6,375 bases of DNA from an uncultured Bacteroidota bacterium (GTDB lineage Bacteria; Bacteroidota; Bacteroidia; UKL13-3). The position numbers were made by a program, and so were the translations under genes. The notes under the pieces are model-generated. The model did not search any database. It was given only the letters and a program-made list of their open reading frames with translations, and was not told the DNA's origin. Where the stretch lies: assembly GCA_903888395.1 (NCBI GenBank), contig CAISTO010000219.1:1-6375 (forward strand). The letters are read 5' to 3'. This document shows positions 1-6,375 of the stretch, one piece after another (within the stretch, counting starts at the first letter, position 1; every line of letters starts with the position of its first letter).

Positions 1-1
1 A

Positions 2-760
2 GTGAATGAATCGTATGCAAAACACATTGCTTTGATTCAATTAAATAGACCAAAAGAATTAAATGCGCTGAATTTGCAATTGATGTTGGAGCTTAAAAGA
101 GCATTTCAGCTGCTTGATGATAACGATGAAGTTCGTTGTATAGTTATTACTGGAAACGACCAAGCCTTTGCTGCCGGTGCAGATATCAAGCAAATGGAAA
201 ATAAATCAGCCATTGATTTATTGAAAATTGACCAATTTGAAACTTGGGATCAAATACGTAAAACTAAGAAACCGATTATAGCCGCTGTTAGTGGATTTGC
301 CTTAGGCGGTGGTTGTGAATTAGTTATGACTTGTGATATTATTATTGCCAGTGAAACAGCCAAATTTGGTCAGCCAGAAATAAAATTAGGCATTATGCCC
401 GGTGCTGGTGGAACACAACGTTTAACAAAAGCAGTAGGAAAAGCTTTGGCCATGGAAATGGTTTTAACAGGTAAGTTCATCAGTGCTGAAGAAGCATTAG
501 CCAATGGTTTAATTAATAAAGTAGTTCCAATAGAATTGTATTTAGAAGAAGCCGTGAAAATGGCAAAAGAAATAGCAGTTCAAAGTCCTATAGCTATTAG
601 ATTAGCAAAAGAAAGTGTGTTAAAAGCATTTGATAGTAGCTTACAAGAAGGATTGTATTTTGAACGTAAAAACTTTTACATGTGTTTTGCTTCCGAAGAC
701 CAAAAAGAAGGAATGAAAGCATTTGTAGAAAAACGCAAACCAAAGTTTGTTGGTAAATAA
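2..760 (+). CDS. Enoyl-CoA hydratase (crotonase family), 5' end cut by window edge
   Basis: Hydrates trans-2-enoyl-CoA to 3-hydroxyacyl-CoA in the cytoplasm, the second step of beta-oxidation and of related acyl-CoA pathways. The 252 visible residues cover nearly the whole crotonase fold. FAAGAD (56-61) and GGGCE (102-106) form the CoA and oxyanion-hole region, and FGQPE (122-126) and PGAGGTQR (133-140) follow. Glu106 and Glu126 have the same 20-residue spacing as catalytic Glu144 and Glu164 of rat mitochondrial hydratase, and Ala60 and Gly103 match its oxyanion-hole Ala98 and Gly141. Having both glutamates argues for a true hydratase rather than an isomerase or inactive homologue. The C-terminal part (LAKESV, FVEKRKPKF) also resembles the mitochondrial enzyme closely. 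The frame is open to the left edge. The first possible start, GTG at 2, would leave the protein about 9 residues shorter than the family at the N-terminus, so the true start is probably just outside the window. Substrate chain length cannot be read from the sequence. Confidence 0.93.
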   Translation: MNESYAKHIALIQLNRPKELNALNLQLMLELKRAFQLLDDNDEVRCIVITGNDQAFAAGADIKQMENKSAIDLLKIDQFETWDQIRKTKKPIIAAVSGFALGGGCELVMTCDIIIASETAKFGQPEIKLGIMPGAGGTQRLTKAVGKALAMEMVLTGKFISAEEALANGLINKVVPIELYLEEAVKMAKEIAVQSPIAIRLAKESVLKAFDSSLQEGLYFERKNFYMCFASEDQKEGMKAFVEKRKPKFVGK

Positions 761-1017
761 CAAAAGTAAATTTAAACCATCTACTAAAATTGAGTGGCAT
801 TGGATACCTTTCTTTTTTTTACAACACAGATAATCAACTATTTTCATAAATTGATAATTTGCTATCTTAGTAATTAAGTGTTCCAACAATGTTATACTGA
901 AAAATAAAATATAAGATTTAAATAAATGATTTTAAACCTCAAATTATCCTTTCTAAAAAAATAATTTAGTGTTGAACCAAATAATTTTTACATTCGCCTC
1001 CCTTAAAACAAATATAA
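761..1017. other. A/T-rich intergenic region without a gene
   Basis: This 257-bp gap holds no credible reading frame on either strand; the open frames on the minus strand have no recognisable protein character and run into the hydratase gene. A T-rich run (811-820) follows the hydratase gene, but I see no good stem before it, so no intrinsic terminator is called. The right end probably carries the promoter of the peptidase gene (see 965-996). Confidence 0.6.
965..996 (+). promoter_or_regulatory. Possible Bacteroidota-type promoter for the S46 peptidase gene
   Basis: TTTA at 965-968 and TACATTCG at 989-996 are each one base from the Bacteroidota -33 (TTTG) and -7 (TAnnTTTG) elements, with a 20-bp spacer, which suits the primary sigma factor of this phylum. 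Transcription would begin near 1003 and leave a leader of about 15 bases. A second near-match, TATCTTAG at 863-870, has no clear -33 partner. In such A/T-rich DNA both may be chance matches. Confidence 0.25.
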
Positions 1018-3165
1018 ATGATGATAAAGAAAATAATAACTAGTGTACTAGTGCTATTAATGCTTGGAACGAATGTTTCGAAAGCAGATGAAGGAATGTG
1101 GTTTTTGATGTCTATAAAAAGACTAAATCACCACGATATGGAGAAATTAGGACTTCATTTAACAGCTGAAGAAATATACGCTGTAAATAATAGTTCAATA
1201 AAAGATGCAATTGTTCAATTCAATGGCGGTTGTACTGCAGAATTAATCTCAAAAGATGCATTGGTATTAACCAACCACCATTGCGGATATGATGCCATTG
1301 CAGAATTATCGACTCCAGAGGCTAATTACTTAAAAAACGGTTATTGGGCAGCGTCAAAAGACAAAGAGCTAAAACCTAAAAGTTTATTTGTAAGATTCTT
1401 TGTAAGAATGGATGATGTTTCGAAAAGAATTTTAGCGAAAGTAAATGCTCAAATGACGGAAGCTGAAAGAGACAAAGCCATTAGTGATGAAATAGCTATC
1501 ATAGAAAAAGAAAATAACGAAGGTGGAAAATACACTGTTTCAGTACGTTCTTTCTTTCAAGGCAATGAGTTTTATTATTTTGTTTACCAAGATTATAAAG
1601 ATGTTCGTTTTGTAGGAACTCCTCCTGAAAGCATTGGAAAATTTGGTGGTGATACTGATAATTGGGAATGGCCACGTCAAACAGGCGATTTTTCTATGTT
1701 CAGAATTTATGCAGACGCAAATGGAAACCCTGCTGAATATTCGGTGAATAATATTCCTTTAAAACCTAAAAAATATTTAACAGTAAATACCGGTGGTGTG
1801 AAGGAAAATGATTTTGCCATGATTTTAGGTTATCCCGGTAGAACAAACAGATGGATGCCAGCAGGTGGAATTGAGCAAAATGTAAAATTTGCTTACCCAG
1901 CTTGGGTTGAAGGTTCAAAAACTGGAATGGACAATATGAAAAAATACATGGTTCAAAGCGATGCTATGAATTTAATTTATGCTTCAAAATATGCTGGTGT
2001 GGCTAATTATTGGAAAAACCGTCAAGGTATGATTGATGCGTTAACAAAATTTGGTACCGCTAAATCGAAAGCAGAACAAGAATCAAAGTTCAATAGCTGG
2101 GCTAACAAGCCTGCTAATAAAGCTAAATATGGTACTGTAATTGGTAAAATAAATGCTTATTATAATTTAACAAACGAAAAAGCTAGACACGATAATTACT
2201 TACAACAATTAGTAAGAACATCGGCATTTGGAACTATTTCAAGAGGATTTGGTAAACAATTAATGAATTACGCTGCTGCTGCTGCTGCTAGCAAAGGAAA
2301 AATGAAAGCAGATTTGGAAAATGATATCAAATCGTTTTTTGCAGATATGCATTTACCAGCTGAAAAAGATATTTTAAAAGCACAATTGGCTTTGTATTCA
2401 TCTAAATCTGTTGGGTATCCGATAGCACCTGCTGTGATTGCAATTGGTAATAATTATGATAGTTATGTAAATTCAATTTTTACCATGAGTATTTTTACTT
2501 CAGAAGAAAGATTGATGGCATTTTTAAATTTCCCTTCTAAGGGTTTGTTAACAAACGATCCAATTTATGCCTTATCTAGTGATTTATTAGCACATTTAAT
2601 GACAAAATCAGATACAATTACAAAAGCACAAAACGATTTTTCAGCTTCATATCGTTTGTTAGTTGAAGGTTTAAGAGAGTCGAAATTAGCAACTATTCAA
2701 TATCCAGATGCGAATTCTACGCTTCGTTTAACTTATGGAAAAGTAAGAGCATTGCCAGCTGATAAAAGAAACGATGCAAAAGTTAATTACTATACTACCA
2801 TGGAAAGTATGGTTAAAAAATACAAAGCTGGAGATGCAGAATTTGATTTGCCAGCTCGTTTATTAGAATTATATAAACAAAAAGATTTTGGTAGATACTT
2901 GGATGCAAAAGGATACATGCCTGTTTGTTTTTTAACTGATAATGATATTACTGGAGGAAATTCAGGTTCACCAGTTCTTAACGGTAAAGGTCAGTTAATA
3001 GGTTTAGCCTTTGATGGTAACATTGAGGCAATGGCTGGTGATGTTATTTTTGATAAAAAATTACAAAGAACCATCAACGTTGACATTCGTTATGTATTAT
3101 GGATTATTGAAAAATATGCCAATGCAAAACACATTGTTGACGAAATGGATGTAGTAAATAATTAG
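1018..3165 (+). CDS. S46 family dipeptidyl peptidase, probably DPP7-like, periplasmic
   Basis: Serine exopeptidase that removes dipeptides from the N-terminus of oligopeptides, feeding amino-acid uptake. The 715 residues are close to the roughly 700-720 usual for the family. A signal peptide (about 1-23: charged MMIKK, hydrophobic core, SKA cleavage site) is followed by ADEGMWF, typical of mature S46 enzymes. The catalytic triad reads as His88 (TNHHCGY), Asp224 (TGDFSMFRIYA) and Ser649 (GGNSGSP). This spacing is almost that of P. gingivalis DPP7 (His89, Asp225, Ser648). Asn215-Trp216 and Asp666 sit where family members hold the substrate's free amino group. Residue 667, 18 after the serine, is Gly as in DPP7; DPP11 enzymes have Arg there and prefer Asp/Glu. 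I therefore infer preference for hydrophobic P1 residues. The middle part (about 280-600) should be the helical cap. Cys72 and Cys89 could form a disulfide; Cys637 has no obvious partner. There is no type IX secretion tail. ATG at 1018 is used; ATG at 1021 is equally possible. Confidence 0.95.
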   Translation: MMIKKIITSVLVLLMLGTNVSKADEGMWFLMSIKRLNHHDMEKLGLHLTAEEIYAVNNSSIKDAIVQFNGGCTAELISKDALVLTNHHCGYDAIAELSTPEANYLKNGYWAASKDKELKPKSLFVRFFVRMDDVSKRILAKVNAQMTEAERDKAISDEIAIIEKENNEGGKYTVSVRSFFQGNEFYYFVYQDYKDVRFVGTPPESIGKFGGDTDNWEWPRQTGDFSMFRIYADANGNPAEYSVNNIPLKPKKYLTVNTGGVKENDFAMILGYPGRTNRWMPAGGIEQNVKFAYPAWVEGSKTGMDNMKKYMVQSDAMNLIYASKYAGVANYWKNRQGMIDALTKFGTAKSKAEQESKFNSWANKPANKAKYGTVIGKINAYYNLTNEKARHDNYLQQLVRTSAFGTISRGFGKQLMNYAAAAAASKGKMKADLENDIKSFFADMHLPAEKDILKAQLALYSSKSVGYPIAPAVIAIGNNYDSYVNSIFTMSIFTSEERLMAFLNFPSKGLLTNDPIYALSSDLLAHLMTKSDTITKAQNDFSASYRLLVEGLRESKLATIQYPDANSTLRLTYGKVRALPADKRNDAKVNYYTTMESMVKKYKAGDAEFDLPARLLELYKQKDFGRYLDAKGYMPVCFLTDNDITGGNSGSPVLNGKGQLIGLAFDGNIEAMAGDVIFDKKLQRTINVDIRYVLWIIEKYANAKHIVDEMDVVNN
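2272..2289 (+). repeat. (GCT)6 triplet run coding for six alanines
   Basis: Six perfect GCT codons in a row lie inside the S46 peptidase gene and give an Ala6 stretch (residues 419-424) after MNY, in the presumed helical cap domain. Slippage by whole units would change alanine number without shifting the frame. It is most likely a helix-compatible low-complexity spot of no special function. Confidence 0.7.
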
Positions 3166-3184
3166 AATTTTTGAATTACAAAGC

Positions 3185-3583
3185 ATGAAAAAATTACTTT
3201 TAATTCTTTTAGTTTCTGTTGTTTTTGTTGCTTGCAGCAATGACCCAAGAGCCAAATTACCCAATACAGGAAACTTTGGTGCAACGGTTTTAACTGATTC
3301 GCTAAAAACGGTAAGTGATGTAATTTCAATATTGCAAACGCAAACTGAAGCATCTGTAAACGTAACAGGAATTATTGAAAAATATTGCAAAGGTGAAGGT
3401 TGTTGGCTTACATTAGAAAACAAAGGTGGCGAAGCTCTTTTTGTAGAAATAGATAAAAAAGCATTTATGTTACCAAGAAACATAGATGGAAAATTAGCCA
3501 CTGTAACTGGAAAAGCAATAAAAGAAATAAAAGATGGAAAGGCTGAAATGAAAATTTTAGCAACTGCCATTCAAATTCAATAA
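3185..3583 (+). CDS. Small DUF4920-like lipoprotein of unknown function
   Basis: A 132-residue protein with a lipoprotein signal: MKK, a hydrophobic stretch (4-16), then FVAC with Cys17 as the lipidated residue. Phe at -3 is less usual than Leu or Val. The mature part (about 28-132) resembles the DUF4920 family, which is common in Bacteroidota and has no established function. Visible family traits are an NFGA segment (30-33), a predicted beta strand (VNVTG, 58-62), the Cys-rich turn YCKGEGCW (67-74) with Cys68 and Cys73, AFMLPRN (93-99), and a second VTGKA strand (107-111). The strand-rich pattern suggests a small OB-like beta barrel. The two cysteines could form a disulfide or bind a metal; the sequence alone does not decide. 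It starts 19 bp after the peptidase stop and ends just before a terminator, so it is probably co-transcribed with the peptidase. The family assignment is from memory of the motif pattern. Confidence 0.85.
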   Translation: MKKLLLILLVSVVFVACSNDPRAKLPNTGNFGATVLTDSLKTVSDVISILQTQTEASVNVTGIIEKYCKGEGCWLTLENKGGEALFVEIDKKAFMLPRNIDGKLATVTGKAIKEIKDGKAEMKILATAIQIQ

Positions 3584-3596
3584 ATATAGTTTAATT

Positions 3597-3632
3597 AAAA
3601 AGCCCTTAGTTTATAAAAACTAGGGGCTTTTT
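3597..3632 (+). terminator. Intrinsic terminator after the peptidase-lipoprotein unit
   Basis: A 16-bp stem (3597-3612 with 3617-3632) closes an ATAA loop. It runs from AAAAAGCCC at the base to TAGTTT next to the loop, and five T residues form the 3' arm's end, followed by GGTTTT. The only imperfection is T3606 opposite G3623: a U-G wobble in RNA from the + strand but an A/C mismatch in RNA from the - strand, so the structure is slightly better as a + strand terminator. It begins 13 bases after the lipoprotein stop. Confidence 0.88.
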
Positions 3633-3705
3633 GGTTTTAAAAGTAAATATGTTTTTAAATTGCTTTTCTCATACAATTTAAATAACAAAGCATCATTTAA
3701 ATAAA

Positions 3706-3713
3706 TAAATTTG
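3706..3713 (+). promoter_or_regulatory. Possible -7 promoter element upstream of the efflux adaptor
   Basis: TAAATTTG matches the Bacteroidota -7 consensus TAnnTTTG at every fixed base. It lies between the terminator and the adaptor gene, where a new promoter is expected. Transcription would start near 3720 and leave a leader of about 100 bases. No TTTG-like -33 element lies at the usual distance (near 3682-3685), which weakens the call. Confidence 0.3.
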
Positions 3714-3819
3714 TTAGCTGAAAAATTACAGTAGATCCAAAAACAAAAACAGTTATTGCAATTGCTTTTAAGCAACTGAAATAAAGTAATAGAAATTAAG
3801 TAGTAACCTATAAAAAGTG

Positions 3820-4881
3820 ATGACAAAAAAACAAGTAATAACCTATTCCGTAATTATATTAGTAATTGCATTATTGGCTTGGCCCAAAATATTTAATAAA
3901 AAAGAAGAGTCGAATAACGCAGCTTCAAAACAACAAAAAGCCACAGCTCCCATTAAAGTAAGTTATGTTATAGCGCAAAAGCAAAGTGTGGCTAGCAATA
4001 TTCAAGCTATTGGAAATATTATGGCCGATGAGGAAGTAGAATTGCATGCGGAAGCGCAAGGAAAAATTGTTAAAATTGGTTTTACTGAAGGTGCTTTCAT
4101 TGCCAAAGGCAAACAGTTAATAAAAATTTATGATGGCGATTTGCAAGCACAATTATCAAAAACATTGGTGAACAAAAAGCTGAAGTTAGATACTGAAAAA
4201 AGAAACAAAATATTATTAGAAAAAGGCGCTATTAGCACCGAAGCTTACGAAATTTCTTTAACAGATTTAAATGCTATCAATGCCGATATTGAATTATTAA
4301 AAGAAAATATAAAACATACTGAAATTATTGCTCCTTTTAGTGGAAAAATTGGTTTAAAATACATTAGTGAAGGTTCGTTTGTGAATACATCAACTAAAAT
4401 TGCTGCTATGCAAAAAATTGATCGAGTAAAAATTGAATTTTCTGTTCCTGAACGATACGTATCGCAAGTAAATGTGGGTACTACAGTAAATTTTAAAGTA
4501 GATGGAATTCAAAAAAGTTTTAACGCTAAAATTTATGCCATGGAACCAAAAGTAGATCCCATCAATAGAAATGTATTGATAAGAGCCATTTGTGAAAACA
4601 ACAATGGTGTTTTATTGCCAGGATTATTTGCCAAAATAGAAGTACCCTTAAATGATAAAGAAGGCGTTTATTTAATTCCTACCCAATCGGTTGTACCAAT
4701 TTTAAAAGGTAATAAAGTATACATTATTCATGGCGATTCTGCCACAGAACAAAAAGTAGAAATAGCTGGTAGAAATGATTTAAATGTAGAAATAATTAAT
4801 GGTTTAAAAACTGGTGACACGGTAGTAGTAAGTGGCATTATTCAAATGAAACAAGGAGTGAAAGTTAAATTAGGAAAGTAA
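3820..4881 (+). CDS. RND efflux periplasmic adaptor (membrane fusion protein, AcrA/HlyD type)
   Basis: Links an inner-membrane RND pump to an outer-membrane TolC-like channel. The 353 residues follow the usual order. An N-terminal membrane anchor (about 7-22) has no lipobox Cys, unlike AcrA. A polar linker (about 25-43) follows, then the first lipoyl half (about 70-106, with EAQGKIVKIGFTEGAFIAKG). A short alpha-hairpin (about 107-165) carries the family sequence RNKILLEKGAIS. The second lipoyl half follows (167-190: TEIIAPFSGKIG, ISEGSFV), then a beta-barrel (about 203-277, ending LLPGLFAKIEV) and a membrane-proximal domain (about 280-353: LIPTQSVV, VEIINGLKTGDTVVVSG). The hairpin is short, so contact with the channel is likely tip-to-tip. 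GTG at 3817 directly precedes the chosen ATG at 3820 and would add one Met. The RND pump gene follows on the same strand, which supports pairing. The substrate is unknown. Confidence 0.93.
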   Translation: MTKKQVITYSVIILVIALLAWPKIFNKKEESNNAASKQQKATAPIKVSYVIAQKQSVASNIQAIGNIMADEEVELHAEAQGKIVKIGFTEGAFIAKGKQLIKIYDGDLQAQLSKTLVNKKLKLDTEKRNKILLEKGAISTEAYEISLTDLNAINADIELLKENIKHTEIIAPFSGKIGLKYISEGSFVNTSTKIAAMQKIDRVKIEFSVPERYVSQVNVGTTVNFKVDGIQKSFNAKIYAMEPKVDPINRNVLIRAICENNNGVLLPGLFAKIEVPLNDKEGVYLIPTQSVVPILKGNKVYIIHGDSATEQKVEIAGRNDLNVEIINGLKTGDTVVVSGIIQMKQGVKVKLGK

Positions 4882-4890
4882 ATTGTAATA

Positions 4891-4961
4891 AATTCGAAAA
4901 ATTAAATCCGAAATTCGAAAATATGAATATCAAATAATAAATTTTGAATTTTGAATAAATT
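4891..4961. repeat. Cluster of short A/T-rich direct repeats between adaptor and pump genes
   Basis: AATTCGAAAA occurs at 4891-4900 and 4912-4921, with a starting offset of 21 bp. AATTTTG is repeated head to tail at 4940-4946 and 4947-4953. AATAAATT occurs at 4936-4943 and 4954-4961. The elements are short and A/T rich, so some agreement is expected by chance, but three pairs in 71 bp directly before the 8-bp tandem repeat is dense. Confidence 0.6.
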
Positions 4962-4967
4962 ATTGAA

Positions 4968-5015
4968 CAATCAGCTAATCACCTAATCAACCAATCAACC
5001 AATAGACCAATCAAC
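4968..5015. repeat. Six-copy 8-bp tandem repeat just upstream of the RND pump start
   Basis: Six adjoining 8-bp units have consensus YAATCAAC: CAATCAGC, TAATCACC, TAATCAAC, CAATCAAC, CAATAGAC and CAATCAAC. Units 4 and 6 are identical and the rest differ from them by one to three bases. The run ends 10 bp before the ATG at 5026, within the likely leader of the pump message. It contains almost no G on the + strand, so it should be unstructured in RNA. It could be a slippage-prone spacer or a copy of a dispersed repeat; the sequence does not show which. Confidence 0.85.
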
Positions 5016-5025
5016 CTATAATAAA

Positions 5026-6375
5026 ATGAGTTTATCAAGTTTAAGTATCAATAGGCCAGTATTAGCAACGGTAATGTCAATTGCCATTGTTATTTTTGGT
5101 GCCATTGGATATAATTATTTAGGAGTAAGGGAATTTCCATCCATTGATCCACCAATTATTACAGTAAGAACCAGTTATACTGGTGCAAATGCTGAAATTA
5201 TAGAATCGCAAATAACTGAACCACTTGAGAAATCAATTAATGGAATTGCGGGAATACGTTCCATTACTTCGTCAAGTAATTTAGGAACTAGTAATATATC
5301 GGTAGAGTTTAATTTAGATGCAAATTTAGAAGAAGCGGCTAATGACGTTCGTGACAAAGTTTCGCAAGCTGTAAGGCAATTACCACAAGACATAGATGCG
5401 CCTCCAGTAGTGAGTAAAGCTGATGCCAATTCCGATGCAATTATTGCCATTACGGTAAAAAGTGATAACAAAAATCAATTGCAAGTAAGCGATTATGCCG
5501 AAAATGTTTTGTTAGAAAAACTACAAACCATTCCTGGTGTAAGTACCATTCAAATTTGGGGACAAAAACGTTATGCCATGCGCCTTTGGTTAAATCCGGC
5601 TAAGTTAGCAGCATTTGGTTTAACTACACTTGATGTAAGACAAGCTTTAGACAGAGAAAATGTAGAATTGCCAGGTGGAAAAATAGAAGGAAATACCACT
5701 GAATTAACAGTGAAAACAGTTGGAAGATTTACTACTGAGGAACAGTTTAACAACTTAATTATAAAAGCCGATGATACCAAAACCATTAAATTAAATGACA
5801 TTGGATATGCAGTATTAGGCGCTGAAAATGAAGAAACAATTTTAAAAGAATCGGGTGTGCCCATGATTGGTTTAGGAATTGTTCCCCAGCCAGGTGCCAA
5901 TTATATTGAAATTGCCGAAGAGTTTTACAAACGCTTTGAACAAATAAAAAAAGAAGTTCCAAAGGATTATAAACTAAATGTATCAATTGATAATACACAC
6001 TTTATTAAAACATCCATTTTGGAAGTTAAAGAAACTTTATTAATAGCTTTTATTTTAGTTGTATTAATTATTTTCTTATTTTTCCGTGACTGGTTAATCG
6101 CCTTTAGGCCATTGATTGATATTCCAGTTTCTTTGATAGGCGCATTTTTTATCATGTATTTAGCGGGATTCTCTATTAATATATTAACACTTTTGGCCAT
6201 AGTATTAGCCACAGGTTTGGTGGTAGATGATGGAATTGTAGTTACTGAAAATATTTTCAAAAAAATAGAACAAGGATTAGCCCCTCGTGAAGCAGCCATT
6301 AAAGGATCCAATGAAATATTTTTTGCCGTAGTTTCCACTTCCATCACCTTAGCGGTGGTGTTTTTACCAATAGTA
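5026..6375 (+). CDS. RND efflux pump, inner-membrane subunit (AcrB/HAE-1 type), 3' end cut by window edge
   Basis: Proton-driven exporter; members of this family expel drugs, detergents or other amphiphiles. The 450 visible codons have no stop and make up a little under half of a protein that is normally about 1,000-1,050 residues. The start is the typical N-terminal sequence MSLSSLSINRPVLATVM. TM1 spans about 12-31. The first periplasmic porter loop (about 32-335) includes YLGVREFPSIDPP (31-43), TGANAEIIE, EPLEKSINGI, VRDKVSQA, ELPGGKIEG and PGANYIEIA. TM2 is about 337-353, TM3 about 365-380 and TM4 about 386-405. TM4 carries the proton-relay pair Asp401-Asp402 in GLVVDDGIVVTEN, matching Asp407-Asp408 of AcrB. 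Two adjacent acidic residues favour the AcrB-like (HAE) group over CusA-type metal pumps. The remaining relay residues of TM10 and TM11 lie beyond the edge. It follows the adaptor by 144 bp of repeats. I assembled this frame directly from the bases. Confidence 0.95.
   Translation, partial: MSLSSLSINRPVLATVMSIAIVIFGAIGYNYLGVREFPSIDPPIITVRTSYTGANAEIIESQITEPLEKSINGIAGIRSITSSSNLGTSNISVEFNLDANLEEAANDVRDKVSQAVRQLPQDIDAPPVVSKADANSDAIIAITVKSDNKNQLQVSDYAENVLLEKLQTIPGVSTIQIWGQKRYAMRLWLNPAKLAAFGLTTLDVRQALDRENVELPGGKIEGNTTELTVKTVGRFTTEEQFNNLIIKADDTKTIKLNDIGYAVLGAENEETILKESGVPMIGLGIVPQPGANYIEIAEEFYKRFEQIKKEVPKDYKLNVSIDNTHFIKTSILEVKETLLIAFILVVLIIFLFFRDWLIAFRPLIDIPVSLIGAFFIMYLAGFSINILTLLAIVLATGLVVDDGIVVTENIFKKIEQGLAPREAAIKGSNEIFFAVVSTSITLAVVFLPIV

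Noticed and set aside
811..820. T-rich run after the hydratase gene as a terminator
   Set aside because: No stable G+C-containing stem precedes it.
641..889. Overlapping minus-strand open frames of 67 and 82 residues across the hydratase 3' end and the gap after it
   Set aside because: Antisense to a well-supported gene, odd composition rich in Phe, Leu and Cys, no recognisable motif, and no sensible start context.
3097..3570. Minus-strand frames of 157 and 63 residues over the lipoprotein gene
   Set aside because: They are antisense to a gene with a clear lipoprotein signal and family motifs, and have no protein-like features of their own.
3750..3778. Small inverted repeats (CAGTT with AACTG, TTGCT with AGCAA) in the adaptor leader as a regulatory hairpin
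   Set aside because: The arms are only 5 bp and compete with each other; expected by chance in this base composition.
3620..3826. Minus-strand frame of 68 residues in the gap before the adaptor
   Set aside because: Starts over the adaptor start and ends in the terminator arm; composition is that of translated A/T-rich DNA.
4968..5015. CRISPR array
   Set aside because: Units are 8 bp, contiguous and without spacers.
5017..5023. TATAATA as a -10 promoter element for the pump gene
   Set aside because: It ends two bases before the ATG, leaving no room for a transcript start upstream of the start codon; it also follows the enterobacterial rather than the Bacteroidota pattern.
5175..6347. Several minus-strand frames opposite the RND pump
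   Set aside because: The + strand frame from 5026 to the edge is an unmistakable RND pump; the opposite frames are its shadows.
1..6375. A previously undescribed multi-gene system
   Set aside because: Every gene belongs to a familiar family and the neighbourhood splits into three ordinary units separated by gaps; no defence, mobile or biosynthetic signature is present.

Overview
The window looks like ordinary chromosomal DNA from a member of the Bacteroidota. The evidence is high A+T content (roughly one-third G+C by eye), starts without a Shine-Dalgarno sequence but with A/T-rich leaders, a full-length S46 dipeptidyl peptidase (a family best known from Porphyromonas and flavobacteria), a small DUF4920-type lipoprotein, and near-matches to the Bacteroidota TAnnTTTG promoter element. 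All five genes lie on the + strand. I see no RNA gene, mobile element or CRISPR array.

Layout. (1) Positions 2-760 hold most of an enoyl-CoA hydratase gene whose first few codons lie left of the window. (2) After a 257-bp A/T-rich gap come an S46 peptidase gene with a signal peptide (1018-3165) and, 19 bp later, a small lipoprotein gene (3185-3583). A strong hairpin terminator (3597-3632) closes this probable two-gene unit. (3) After a gap of about 190 bp that probably holds a promoter, a membrane-fusion adaptor (3820-4881) is followed by the first 450 codons of an RND efflux pump (5026 to the right edge, still open). The 144-bp gap between them is packed with short direct repeats, including six tandem copies of an 8-bp unit that ends 10 bp before the pump start.

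Function. The hydratase performs the second step of fatty-acid beta-oxidation or a related acyl-CoA pathway. The peptidase trims dipeptides from oligopeptides in the periplasm. A glycine at the specificity position points to DPP7-like preference for hydrophobic residues rather than the acidic preference of DPP11. The lipoprotein has no known role; its close spacing and shared terminator suggest co-expression with the peptidase. The adaptor and pump should form a tripartite proton-driven exporter with a TolC-type outer-membrane channel that is not in the window, though it may be encoded just to the right.

I did not find a convincing new biological system. The most unusual element is the 8-bp tandem repeat before the pump gene. 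The DUF4920 lipoprotein, with a conserved-looking Cys pair and paired with a peptidase, is the least understood gene.
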